Shown here piece by piece: positions 27,581 to 36,463 of a stretch of DNA of 64,000 nt. The notes under the pieces were generated by a model that was not told where the DNA came from, did not search any database, and saw only the letters and a program-made list of their open reading frames with translations. Position numbers and translations under genes: made by a program. Source of the stretch: Anaeroglomus sp964630775. Its GTDB lineage: Bacteria; Planctomycetota; Phycisphaerae; Sedimentisphaerales; Anaerohalosphaeraceae. The first letter of the stretch is position 1, and every line of letters starts with the position of its first letter. The DNA is taken from NCBI GenBank assembly GCA_964630775.1, contig CAZVYY010000010.1:1-64000 (forward strand), read 5' to 3'.

Positions 27581-28015
27581 ATGGCAAATCGACGATTACA
27601 GAAAGTAGCCCGTGTAATCCGGGATTCGGTCAGCGAGACCATTCAGCAGCATTTGAGTGATCCTCGCCTGACCGGTTTTATCAGCATTACGGGAGTGAAT
27701 GTGGCGCCGGACATGAAAACCGCCCTGGTCAGCCTGAGCATTCTGGCCGGCGACGATGAAGCCCGGCAAGCCTCGTTTCACGCCGTTCAGCGCGCCTCGG
27801 GGGTTATCCAGCGGTATCTGGGACAGGCACTGACCAGCCGGCATTGTCCGCATCTGCGGTTTGAGCTGGACAGCACGATGCAAAAAACGCTGCGCACGCT
27901 GGAACTGATTGAACAGGCCTCCCAGGAATACAGGGAAAAGGATAAGGAACACGACACGGATGATGAACTCAGCGACACCGATGACCAACACAATGGAAAC
28001 GACGACAGAAACTAA
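27581..28015 (+). CDS. rbfA: Ribosome-binding factor A
   Basis: 144 residues. RbfA is a KH-fold protein needed for 16S rRNA maturation and cold adaptation. The start MANRRLQKVARVIRDSVSETIQQHL, the strand GFISITGVNVAPDMKTALVSLSIL and the helix GVIQRYLGQALTSRHCPHLRFELD are characteristic. A polar, acidic tail (EKDKEHDTDDELSDTDDQHNGNDD) extends beyond the normal domain. It starts 20 nt after infB and is followed immediately by the HhH protein. Confidence 0.93.
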   Translation: MANRRLQKVARVIRDSVSETIQQHLSDPRLTGFISITGVNVAPDMKTALVSLSILAGDDEARQASFHAVQRASGVIQRYLGQALTSRHCPHLRFELDSTMQKTLRTLELIEQASQEYREKDKEHDTDDELSDTDDQHNGNDDRN

Positions 28016-28049
28016 CGTATCCCCTGAGACTCAAGCGGAGACAGGGCTT

Positions 28050-28718
28050 ATGAAAAACAGCAAAGAATACGGGATGAAAATCGACAAGTTTGTTCGCAGC
28101 GTCAAGAACGGCCAGAAAATCAAGCCCGCGGATTTTGACGACCCGCTGGATGCGCTGATCTTCGGCCTGATTAGCGAGCACACGACTGAAAAGCATGCCC
28201 GCAAGGTGTACAAGAACCTGCTGGCGCATTTTGTCGATTACAATGATCTGCGGGTCTGCCGGGTGGAGGAAATCCAGGAGATTCTGGAGGACTTTACGCC
28301 GGTTGGCGAACAGGTCTCCGAGAATCTGACCCGTCTGTTGACGGCGCTGTTCGACAAATACGACTCTCTGAGTCTCAAGGGCATTGACGAACAGGGCAAG
28401 CGTCAGGCAAAAAAGGAACTGGAGGAACTGGGTGGAACATCGCGTTTTGCCGTGAATTACTGCTTTTTGGCGGCGTTTGGCGGTCATGCCGTGCCGCTGA
28501 ACGAGGCGATGCTGAATTATCTTCGCAGCGAAGAGCTTGTGGACCCGCAGGCCGCGCCGGAGGAAATCGAAGGATTTCTTGAACGACATATTCCGGCCTC
28601 CGCAGGATGGGAGTTCTATGAACTGCTGCGGATGGCCACGGAAGGCGGCCTGAAAAAAGGCACTCCCCCCGCCGCCAAGACCGAGAAAAAGAAAGCTCCG
28701 GCGAAAAAGAAAAAATAG
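28050..28718 (+). CDS. Helix-hairpin-helix, endonuclease III-like protein without clear catalytic residues
   Basis: About 222 residues, all-helical. The segment DPLDALIFGLISEHTTEKHARKVYKNLL resembles the first helices of endonuclease III-family DNA glycosylases. ELGGTSRFAVNYCFLAAFGGHAVPLNEAMLNYL has the position of the helix-hairpin-helix and catalytic loop. The catalytic Lys and Asp pattern and the iron-sulfur Cys cluster of Nth are absent. A Lys-rich C-terminal tail (KKKAPAKKKK) suggests nucleic-acid or ribosome contact. I prefer the ATG at 28050, preceded by GGAGAC; the frame also contains ATGs at 27960 and 27993 overlapping rbfA. Its place in the nusA-infB-rbfA operon hints at an RNA or ribosome role. 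Confidence 0.6.
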   Translation: MKNSKEYGMKIDKFVRSVKNGQKIKPADFDDPLDALIFGLISEHTTEKHARKVYKNLLAHFVDYNDLRVCRVEEIQEILEDFTPVGEQVSENLTRLLTALFDKYDSLSLKGIDEQGKRQAKKELEELGGTSRFAVNYCFLAAFGGHAVPLNEAMLNYLRSEELVDPQAAPEEIEGFLERHIPASAGWEFYELLRMATEGGLKKGTPPAAKTEKKKAPAKKKK

Positions 28719-28783
28719 AACACGCACCGCCCCGCCCGGCACTGCCGAGGTGATTTGCGGTGCATCAGAGAAAGGATAGACCC

Positions 28784-29659
28784 TTGTCAGATCGTATATT
28801 AAAGCTGGGCATTCCCAAGGGAAGCCTGGAAAAAGCAACCTTTGAATTGTTTGAAAAGGCCGGCTTCAGCATCAGCGGGGCCGACCGCAGCTATTTTCCC
28901 AAAATCGATGACCCGGAAATCTCGCTGATTCTGCTGCGGGCGCAGGAGATGAGCCGTTATGTGGAAGACGGGGTGCTGGATGCCGGGTTCACCGGGTACG
29001 ACTGGATCATCGAGAACAATTCCAATGTGCATGAAGTCTGTGAACTGCTGTACAGCAAGGCAACGTCCAACCCCACACGCTGGGTGCTGGCGGTGCCGAA
29101 TGAGTCTGCCATTCAAAAACCCGAAGACCTCGACGGCGGCCTGATTGCCACCGAACTGGTCGGCGCCACCCGCCGTTATTTCGAGCAGAAAAAAGTCAAC
29201 GTCAAGGTCGAGTTTTCCTGGGGAGCGACCGAAGTCAAGGCGAGGCTGGTCAGCGGCATCGTTGAGCTGACCGAGACCGGCTCGTCATTGAAGGCCAACA
29301 ACCTGAAAATCATCGATACGATCCTGACGTCGACGACCCGCTTCATTGCCAACCACACCGCCTGGCAGGACCCGTTCAAACGGCAGAAAATCGAAAGCCT
29401 GCAGATTCTGCTGCAGGGCGCCATCAACGCCAAGAGCCGCGTCGGGCTCAAGATGAACGTCAAGAAGAACGACCTGAACAGCGTGCTGGCCGTGCTGCCG
29501 GCGGAAAAAAGCCCCACGGTGTCCTCACTGGCCGATTCGGACTATGTGGCGGTGGAAATCATCGTGGAAGAAAAAGTCGAACGAGACCTGATCCCGCAGC
29601 TCAAACGGGCCGGGGCATCGGGTATCTTTACGTATGCGTTAAACAAGGTAATCCATTAA
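28784..29659 (+). CDS. hisG: ATP phosphoribosyltransferase HisG, long form
   Basis: 291 residues. HisG condenses ATP with PRPP in the first step of histidine synthesis. It starts KLGIPKGSLEKATFELFEKAGF, and has LRAQEMSRYVEDGVLDAGFTGYDWI, ATELVGATRRYF and VELTETGSSLKANNLKIID (PRPP loop). The extra C-terminal 80 residues form the ACT-like regulatory domain of the long form, so histidine feedback is expected and HisZ is not needed. TTG at 28784 is chosen because AAAGGA lies 7-8 nt upstream; a GTG at 28760 is in frame but lies before the ribosome-binding site. It is 65 nt downstream of the HhH gene. Confidence 0.95.
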   Translation: MSDRILKLGIPKGSLEKATFELFEKAGFSISGADRSYFPKIDDPEISLILLRAQEMSRYVEDGVLDAGFTGYDWIIENNSNVHEVCELLYSKATSNPTRWVLAVPNESAIQKPEDLDGGLIATELVGATRRYFEQKKVNVKVEFSWGATEVKARLVSGIVELTETGSSLKANNLKIIDTILTSTTRFIANHTAWQDPFKRQKIESLQILLQGAINAKSRVGLKMNVKKNDLNSVLAVLPAEKSPTVSSLADSDYVAVEIIVEEKVERDLIPQLKRAGASGIFTYALNKVIH

Positions 29660-29691
29660 TCAGTCAATATCGTTTTTAAGGTTTTTAGTTT

Positions 29692-30444
29692 ATGTCCGGA
29701 CATTCACACTGGTCAACCATTAAGTTCAAGAAGGCGGCGATTGACAACAAACGCGGCAAACTGTGGAGCAAGATCGCCCGCATGATTATCGTAGCGGCCA
29801 AAGCCGGCGGCGGCGACCCGGCAGCCAACCTGACGCTGCGGTATGCCATCGACAAGGCCAAATCCGCCAATATGCCCAAAGACACCATCGAAAAGGCGGT
29901 CAAAAAAGGCACCGGCGAACTGGGCGGCGTCAGTTATGAAGAGGTGCTCTATGAAGGCTACGCCCCCGGCGGTGTGGCGGTGATGCTGGAGGGCCTGACC
30001 GACAACCGCGCCCGCACCGCACCTGAAATCAAGAAGATTTTCGAACGTCGCGGCGGCTCCCTGGGCGCCAGCGGATGCGTCGGCTGGATGTTCAGCAAGA
30101 AAGGCGTTATCGGCGTCAAGACCAGCGCCATCAGCGAAGATGAACTGATGGATATCGCGCTGTCGGCCGGGGCGGATGATATGCAGAACACCGGTGAATT
30201 GTTCGAGATCACCTGTGCTCCGTCGGCCTACGAGCAGATTAAAAAGACACTGGCCGACAAAAAAATTCCCGTGGAGATGGCGGAACTGTCGATGATTCCG
30301 CAGAATCGCGTCGAAGTAACCGACCCGGAAATCGCCCAGCGGCTACTGGCCATGATGGATGAATTCGAAGACCATGACGATATTCAGGAAGTCTATGCCA
30401 ACTTTGACATTCCGGAGGAGATTTTAGCCAGGATTCAGAAGTAG
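29692..30444 (+). CDS. YebC/PmpR family protein
   Basis: 250 residues. The start MSGHSHWSTIKFKKAAIDNKRGKLWSKIARMI, the helix GGDPAANLTLRYAIDKAKSANMPKDTIEKAVKKG, and YEGYAPGGVAVMLEGLTDNRARTAPEIKKIF are diagnostic of YebC. The family includes transcription regulators and, as more recently shown, factors that relieve ribosome stalling at proline runs. Length fits the 240-250 norm. It begins 32 nt after hisG and ends before a strong terminator. Confidence 0.95.
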   Translation: MSGHSHWSTIKFKKAAIDNKRGKLWSKIARMIIVAAKAGGGDPAANLTLRYAIDKAKSANMPKDTIEKAVKKGTGELGGVSYEEVLYEGYAPGGVAVMLEGLTDNRARTAPEIKKIFERRGGSLGASGCVGWMFSKKGVIGVKTSAISEDELMDIALSAGADDMQNTGELFEITCAPSAYEQIKKTLADKKIPVEMAELSMIPQNRVEVTDPEIAQRLLAMMDEFEDHDDIQEVYANFDIPEEILARIQK

Positions 30445-30463
30445 GCGAACTCGCTCAAAACAC

Positions 30464-30496
30464 AAAGGCCGGAACAGATTGTCCCGGCCTTTTTTA
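30464..30496 (+). terminator. Rho-independent terminator after yebC
   Basis: AAAGGCCGG / CCGGCCTTT stem with a 10-11-nt loop and a T-run. It also separates yebC from the convergent GH2 gene. Confidence 0.85.
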
Positions 30497-30521
30497 TTTG
30501 TCTTGCGATTCACCGTAATGT

Positions 30522-32963
30522 TTATCGGCTCTGCACCTGTGCAGTCCCGGACTGGACCCCCTCGCTTTGGGCGGTCACGGTAATGGTTCCGGCCCGGCCC
30601 TCGATGGAACGCAGAATCAGGACCGCCTTGCCGTAAAACAGCTTGCGGAAGTCAGCCTGGAACGGTTCCAGCGACTGCGGATCGCCGTTGTCCACCCCGG
30701 CAATCTCAGCCGGGCCTTCCACCTTAAAGCGAATCAGATTGTCGGCGTTGGGACACAGGGTCCCCCGGGCATCGGTCAGCTCCACAGTGATATAGCACAA
30801 ATCATCGCCTGTAGCGGCAATTTCGCGGCGGTCGGCAGTCAGGCGAATCTGTTCGGGCTTGCCGGCGGTTCTCATCACGGCTTCGCCGATTTTTTGATTG
30901 TCTTTATAAGCAACCGCTTTCAGTTCACCGGATTCATAGACCACCTCTTCCCACCGCAGGCGATAGCGATCCATGGCGTTGTCCGAGGCGGGCTGTTTGG
31001 TCTTTTTGCCCAGCGACCTGCCGTTGAGGAACAGTTCGGCGGTATCGCCATTGGTATAGACATAGACCGGCACCCTCTTGCCTTCCCAGCCGTCCCAGTT
31101 CCAGTGCGGCAGGATGTGGATGGTGGTTTTGTCCGGCGCCCAGTGGGAACGATACAGGTAATAGCGGTCCTTGGGCAGACCCGCCAGGTCCACGATGCCG
31201 AAATAGGAACTCCGGGCGGTGGTGCATCGCAGCGGCTGGCCGTTGATTTTGTCTTCATGGTATGGCGTCGGCTCGCCCAGATAATCAAAGCCGGTCCAGA
31301 CGAATTCGCCGCAGACAAACGGATAATCCTCAACGCCCTTGAAATCAGTATCCGGGATATCCGCCCAGGTTGCGGCATGATGGTCGTAGGAACTGATCTG
31401 GCCGGACTGGGAGAAGATGTCTTTTTTGGCCGGGTGCGGCAGTTCATAATGCCCGCGGGTGCTTAACGCCGAGGCCGACTCGCTGCAGATAGTCGGCTGG
31501 TGCGGGGCAACTTCGTGAGCCTTGACATACTTGCGGCCGTAGTTCCAGCTTTGGATGTCCAGCACATCATAGAGTTTGCAGTCGAGCAATCCGCCGCCGG
31601 CAATATGACAGGCGATGGTGACCGGCCGGGTCGGGTCGTATTTCCTGAAAAAGCCGACCATCATTTCCAGTTTCTGACGAGCCTGAGGGGCCTTGTTGGT
31701 CTCGATATCCGACATCTCGTTGCCGGCACTCCAGATCACGATGGACGGGTGATTGCGGTCGCGCAGGACGAAGTTTTTAATCTGCCGCTCGCCGAATTCG
31801 GCCAGGTCCATGCCGCGATGGAAATCGGCGGTGTTGGTCCATTTATCAAAGGACTCATCGAAGACCACAAAGCCCATCCGGTCGCACAAATCCAGCAACT
31901 CCGGGGCGGGCATGTTGTGGCTGGTGCGAATGGCATTGCAGCCCATGTCCTTCATGATTTCCAGTTGGCGTTCCATCGCCCGGGGCAGAAAAACCGCCCC
32001 CAGGGCGCCGTGGTCATGATGCAGATTCACCCCTTTCATTTTGACCGGGCGGTCGTTGAGGAAAAAGCCTTTGTCGGCATCGAATCGAAACGTCCGAATG
32101 CCGAACGAGGTCGAATAGGTGTCGCATACGGTTCCGTTTCGACGGACGGTGGTTTTGGCGGTGTACAGGCGTGGTGTGTCGATATCCCACCGCTGGGGAT
32201 TGGCCAGCCTGAGGGTCTGGGTGAATTCCTGCTGCGGGCCGGAGAGTTTGGCGTTTTCAGTCTTCAGCGAGGCAACGGATTTGCCGGATGGGTCCAGGAT
32301 GCTGGTCTCCAGTGTCAGCGTCTGTTCGGTGTCGGCGGCGTTTTCAATGACGGTTTGAATCTGAATTTCGGCGGCCTGATCGGACACCTCCGGCGTGCGG
32401 ATGCAGGTTCCCCACGGGGCCACATGCAGGGCATCGGCGGTAATCATCTGCACCTTGCGATATATACCTGCCCCGGGATACCATCGGCTGCCGTGACGGG
32501 TTGTATCCACTGCGACGGCAATGACATTTTTCTTTCCGAAGGCGATATATTGGGTCGCGTCCACCCAAAATGAATTATAGCCATAGTCCCAGCCGCCGGC
32601 CTTCTGGCCGTTGATATAAACCGTCGGCATCGCCATCACGCCGTCAAACAGAAAATAGACGCACTTGCCCGCATCTTCGGCTTTGACATCAAAATGCTTG
32701 CGATACCAGCCTTTGCCCTGCCAGGGGAGTTTGCCGGTGTTGGGATTGCCGTTGGGGTCAAACGGCCCGCTGATGGCCCAGTCATGCGGCAGGCGAACCT
32801 TCTGCCACTGGCTGTCGTCAAACGTCACATCCTGCGCACCGTCCGGGCTGTCTTTGGCAAACAGCCAGTCGTTATTAAAAACAACCGTCGTCCGTTCCGC
32901 CAGAGCCGGAACCGTCATAAATCCTATGGTCAGCAGGCTTGTCCATAATGCGATGGTTTTCAT
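30522..32963 (-). CDS. Secreted glycoside hydrolase family 2 (beta-galactosidase-like)
   Basis: 813 residues with a signal peptide (MKTIALWTSLLTIGFMTVPALA). The N-terminal sugar-binding domain has NDWLFAKDSPDG, VRLPHDWAISGPF and GVMAMPTVYINGQKAGGWDYGYNSF. The immunoglobulin-like domain and TIM barrel follow, with MKGVNLHHDHGALG, AIRTSHNMPAPELLDLCDRMGF, the acid/base Glu in SIVIWSAGNEMSD, and the nucleophile Glu in FVCGEFVWTGFDYLGE. The C-terminal Ig-like domains end the protein. The start at 32963 is preceded by AAAGGGATAG; the frame is open 41 codons upstream without a signal. It is monocistronic, and suggests degradation of plant or algal beta-galactosides. Confidence 0.9.
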   Translation of the reverse strand: MKTIALWTSLLTIGFMTVPALAERTTVVFNNDWLFAKDSPDGAQDVTFDDSQWQKVRLPHDWAISGPFDPNGNPNTGKLPWQGKGWYRKHFDVKAEDAGKCVYFLFDGVMAMPTVYINGQKAGGWDYGYNSFWVDATQYIAFGKKNVIAVAVDTTRHGSRWYPGAGIYRKVQMITADALHVAPWGTCIRTPEVSDQAAEIQIQTVIENAADTEQTLTLETSILDPSGKSVASLKTENAKLSGPQQEFTQTLRLANPQRWDIDTPRLYTAKTTVRRNGTVCDTYSTSFGIRTFRFDADKGFFLNDRPVKMKGVNLHHDHGALGAVFLPRAMERQLEIMKDMGCNAIRTSHNMPAPELLDLCDRMGFVVFDESFDKWTNTADFHRGMDLAEFGERQIKNFVLRDRNHPSIVIWSAGNEMSDIETNKAPQARQKLEMMVGFFRKYDPTRPVTIACHIAGGGLLDCKLYDVLDIQSWNYGRKYVKAHEVAPHQPTICSESASALSTRGHYELPHPAKKDIFSQSGQISSYDHHAATWADIPDTDFKGVEDYPFVCGEFVWTGFDYLGEPTPYHEDKINGQPLRCTTARSSYFGIVDLAGLPKDRYYLYRSHWAPDKTTIHILPHWNWDGWEGKRVPVYVYTNGDTAELFLNGRSLGKKTKQPASDNAMDRYRLRWEEVVYESGELKAVAYKDNQKIGEAVMRTAGKPEQIRLTADRREIAATGDDLCYITVELTDARGTLCPNADNLIRFKVEGPAEIAGVDNGDPQSLEPFQADFRKLFYGKAVLILRSIEGRAGTITVTAQSEGVQSGTAQVQSR

Positions 32964-32988
32964 TCTATCCCTTTCTGAACGAGAATGG

Positions 32989-34899
32989 TCATGCTTTGAG
33001 ATATCGCGTATTACCCACACGGCGTGTAAAACCGATTTTATCCATATAATCCAGCAGCGGAATGGCGTATTTGCGGGTCGTGTCAATCAGATACTTGAAG
33101 TCCACGCTTTCGAGGCGTCCCTGCCCCTCGGTTTTAACGTGATGGGCAATTCGCTGTTTGGCCTGCTCGATGGCGTCGGCATGAAAGTACATTCCCAGCT
33201 CGACACGATACAGCCGTTTCTGGTCGCACAGCAGCATGATTGTTTTTTCAATCTGGCTGACATGCGTCTTGAGAAAGACCGCCAGTTCTTCCGACGACGG
33301 AGGACTGAACAGGTTCTGCCGAAAAAGCGACTCGACCTGTCCCATCAATCCGGCTTCAGGGCTTTTGAACTGTTCGACAAATCCCGGCAGAGCCAGCCTG
33401 TCTTTGCGAGTGAGAATTTTACTCTGCTCAAGCAGCCGGGACACCATCGCATCAAAGATCGCCTTATCAAGCCCGCTTCGTTCCAGCAGCACCGATGGCT
33501 CCATCCCCGGGGTCTCCGGATGAGCAGCATGATACTGACCGATGCAGCCGCAAAGGAGCTGTTCGAGCTGGCTGACCGTGTCGCTGTGTGCAACTAATCC
33601 GTCGGCCAATTGCAGAATCAGGCCGGTTTGGCGGAGTGTGTCGAAAATCTGCTGAACGGCAGACGGCAGCATTTTGCATTGATAAGCAATGTCTCTGAGC
33701 CTGGCGGCGCCGGCGGGAATGGAGCGAATTGCATAAGCGACAAAGTCCTGTTCATTCAACACGGCGGCCGCACAGCGCCGGGCGTCTTCCACCACTGCCG
33801 CATCCGTGCGCTTGAGTTTATGATGCCCTCCCCGTACGATGTATCCCCCGCCAATTGTACGGACCGGCGATAAGGAACGAATAATGAATCGGTCCCGCGG
33901 GCCTGCAACCAGAAGATGCTCCGTGCGAATCTGTACGAGTGTTTCAGTGCCGGCAGCAGCCTCATCCGATTCGAGCAGATACAAGGTCGCCGGGGTCTCG
34001 GCGGTGCCGGTGTGAAACTTGATTTCCATGCCGTTTTTGATGCGGACCGTGTCCAGTGGTAATATCCGCAGCGAGGCCAGAAACCACCGCTGGGGTTCAA
34101 AATAATCACCCATCGTCAGCACCTGCCCGCGATGGACAACCTGGTGATCAATCTGCGGAACGCTCAGTGCGGCACATTGGCCGTTCTGCACCACCTCAGC
34201 CGTTTTGCCATAGACCTGAATGGCCTTGATGCGGCTTTTGCTGCCTTCGGGCAGCAGCGTCACTTCGTCGCCGACGCGGGCCTGCCCGGCACAGGGAATG
34301 CCGCTGATGACCGTCCCGAATCCCTTGACGGAAAACGCCCGCTCCACCGGCTGGCGAAAGATGCCGTCGGCAGGTTTGGGGCGGATGCTTTTAACCATCT
34401 CCATCAGGCATCCGTAAAAGGCATCAAAGCCCTGGCCGGTGACGCTCGACACCGGACAGATGGGGCTGTCCTGCAGGAAGGTGCCTCGCAGAAATTCCCG
34501 GATTTGGCCGCGAACCTTGTCCACCTGTTCAGGCGAAACCATATCGACCTTGGTCAGGGCCACCACACCGTGCCCAATCCCCAGCAGCGTCAGGATATCC
34601 AGATGCTCCCGCGTTTGCGGCATGATGCCGTCATCGGCAGCCACCAGAAAGATGACGCCATCGACGCCGGTGGCGCCGGCTACCATCGTCTTGATAAAAT
34701 GCTCGTGGCCGGGGACATCGACAATGCCGACTTCCAGGTCGCCGAGCGTACAGGGGGCAAAGCCCAGTTCGATACTCATACCCCGTTCTTTTTCTTCCCT
34801 GAGCCGGTCGGTCTCGCAGCCGGTCAGACATTTGACCAGCGAGGTCTTGCCGTGATCGACATGTCCGGCGGTTCCGAGTGTGATATTAATCCGACTCAT
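32989..34899 (-). CDS. selB: Selenocysteine-specific elongation factor SelB
   Basis: 636 residues. SelB is the GTPase that delivers Sec-tRNA to UGA codons by binding the SECIS hairpin of the mRNA. The N-terminal EF-Tu-like part has GTAGHVDHGKTS at residues 9-20, DVPGHEHFIKTMVAGA and ALTKVDM. The C-terminal winged-helix region (about 400-636) is the SECIS-binding half; its last module contains YLIDTTRKYAIPLLDYMDKIGFTRR, as in other SelBs. It overlaps selA by 4 nt (ATGA). It shows the genome decodes UGA as selenocysteine, which supports the UGA-containing genes in this window. Confidence 0.97.
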   Translation of the reverse strand: MSRINITLGTAGHVDHGKTSLVKCLTGCETDRLREEKERGMSIELGFAPCTLGDLEVGIVDVPGHEHFIKTMVAGATGVDGVIFLVAADDGIMPQTREHLDILTLLGIGHGVVALTKVDMVSPEQVDKVRGQIREFLRGTFLQDSPICPVSSVTGQGFDAFYGCLMEMVKSIRPKPADGIFRQPVERAFSVKGFGTVISGIPCAGQARVGDEVTLLPEGSKSRIKAIQVYGKTAEVVQNGQCAALSVPQIDHQVVHRGQVLTMGDYFEPQRWFLASLRILPLDTVRIKNGMEIKFHTGTAETPATLYLLESDEAAAGTETLVQIRTEHLLVAGPRDRFIIRSLSPVRTIGGGYIVRGGHHKLKRTDAAVVEDARRCAAAVLNEQDFVAYAIRSIPAGAARLRDIAYQCKMLPSAVQQIFDTLRQTGLILQLADGLVAHSDTVSQLEQLLCGCIGQYHAAHPETPGMEPSVLLERSGLDKAIFDAMVSRLLEQSKILTRKDRLALPGFVEQFKSPEAGLMGQVESLFRQNLFSPPSSEELAVFLKTHVSQIEKTIMLLCDQKRLYRVELGMYFHADAIEQAKQRIAHHVKTEGQGRLESVDFKYLIDTTRKYAIPLLDYMDKIGFTRRVGNTRYLKA

Positions 34900-36311
34900 C
34901 GCTGGCCTTCTCCGGCCAGAATACCGATCAGGGCGTTAATCAGAACCGTCTCATCCTCATCCCGCAGCGTCCGCGGGTCAATGAGAATCTGCTCGTTCTG
35001 AATGCGGGTAAAAATCGGGGTCGAATAAAGCCGCAGGCGATTGGCTATTGTAATGGCTGTCATCTCCGGGCTGGAAATACCAACCAGCGTCGTCGGCAGA
35101 TTCTGCGTCGGGAGTGACCCGCTGCCGGTCTGCGAAAATCCGGGCAGGACGGCAATCACTGCATTCGGCAATGCCTTGCTCAATGCCTCAGCAATACGCC
35201 GAGCCTGTTTTTCAAGCTCATCGGGCTTTCGCAGCATCATCTGCAGCGTCGGCACTTCCTGAAATGCCGCCTTTTCGTCGAGGAATAATGTCAGCGTCGC
35301 TTCCAGTGCCGTCAGGGTGAATTTATCCACCCGGACAATACGGGCAAACTGATTTTTGCGAATTCGGGCAATCCAGTCGGCCTTGCCCAGAATGATGCCC
35401 GCCTGCGAGGCCCCGATTAATTTATCGCCGCTGGAAGTCACAATATCGGCCCCCTGCTGAATCGAATCCAGCAGCGTCGGTTCCGGCTCAAACCCGAACC
35501 GTGAAAAATCAATCAGGGAGCCTGCCCCGACATCGTCAATCAGCGGCAGGTTGTGCGAGTGCGCAATCGAGACCATCGTTTCCAGCGGCACTTCCTCGGT
35601 GAATCCCATGATTTTGTAATTGCTCGGATGAACCCGCAGAATCGCGGCGGTATTTTCCGTGATGGCATTTTCATAATCCCGGGGGTGGGTTTTGTTGGTC
35701 GTGCCGACTTCCACCAGTCTGGCTCCGCTGAAGGCCATCACCTCCGGCAGGCGAAACGAGCCGCCAATTTCAACCAACTGACCGCGCGAAACAATCACCT
35801 CTTTGCCCGCCCCCACCGTATTGAGCACGATGGCCGTCGCGGCGGAATTATTATTGACCACCGTCGCCGCCTCCGCCCCGGTCAGCAGCCGCAGAAGTTG
35901 TTCGATTCGTCCATCGCGGTTGGACCGCTTGCCTTCCTTAATATCCACCTGCAGCAGCGAATAGCCGCCCAGATGCTCTTGAATCTGTTTCAATGCCGCC
36001 TGCGGCAATACCGCCCGGCCCAGGCCGGTGTGCAGGACAATCCCCGTTGCATTGATCGCCCGCCGATAAAACGGCTCGGATAAGGCCTGAATATCTTTGC
36101 GTACCCCCGCCGCAATCGCAACCGCCGGTTCATCCGCCTGTCCGGCCTTGCCAGCCAGCAATACCTGCCGGTAGGAGTCAATCCGTTCCCGAACCAGCTT
36201 TACCAGAATCGCCAGCCCAATCCCTGCCGACTCGGCATCCTGCCGAACCTGCTGGGTGACTGTATCCACCGACGGCAGCCGCCGTAATAATGTCTGAATC
36301 TGCTCCGCCAT
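34896..36311 (-). CDS. selA: L-seryl-tRNA(Sec) selenium transferase SelA
   Basis: 471 residues. SelA is a PLP enzyme that converts Ser-tRNA(Sec) to Sec-tRNA(Sec) with selenophosphate. Evidence: N-terminal helical domain LPSVDTVTQQV, INATGIVLHTGLGRAVL, VNNNSAATAIVLNT, and the PLP Lys in TSSGDKLIGASQAG (about residue 296). The C-terminal domain ends normally. It is the first gene of selA-selB; translation of selB is coupled through the 4-nt overlap. SelA decamers act in the cytosol. The copies of selenoprotein genes begin 150 nt away on the other strand, making this a selenium island. Confidence 0.97.
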   Translation of the reverse strand: MAEQIQTLLRRLPSVDTVTQQVRQDAESAGIGLAILVKLVRERIDSYRQVLLAGKAGQADEPAVAIAAGVRKDIQALSEPFYRRAINATGIVLHTGLGRAVLPQAALKQIQEHLGGYSLLQVDIKEGKRSNRDGRIEQLLRLLTGAEAATVVNNNSAATAIVLNTVGAGKEVIVSRGQLVEIGGSFRLPEVMAFSGARLVEVGTTNKTHPRDYENAITENTAAILRVHPSNYKIMGFTEEVPLETMVSIAHSHNLPLIDDVGAGSLIDFSRFGFEPEPTLLDSIQQGADIVTSSGDKLIGASQAGIILGKADWIARIRKNQFARIVRVDKFTLTALEATLTLFLDEKAAFQEVPTLQMMLRKPDELEKQARRIAEALSKALPNAVIAVLPGFSQTGSGSLPTQNLPTTLVGISSPEMTAITIANRLRLYSTPIFTRIQNEQILIDPRTLRDEDETVLINALIGILAGEGQR

Positions 36312-36409
36312 ACCACGTCCTTCCTCATCAAAATTTTATGTCTATTGTATGGCTGATATCGCGGTTTTGCAAGGATTTGCCCGCATTATCCGGGCAGGGA
36401 TTTTTCATT

Positions 36410-36438
36410 AGACACCAGGGGGATGCGGGCGGTATAAT
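36410..36438 (+). promoter_or_regulatory. Promoter of the first selenoprotein-family gene
   Basis: TAGACA (36410-36415), 17-nt spacer, perfect TATAAT (36433-36438). Start of transcription near 36445; AAGGAG at 36453-36458 then precedes the ATG at 36464. Confidence 0.6.
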
Positions 36439-36463
36439 TCAAGACTCTGGAAAAGGAGTTTTA

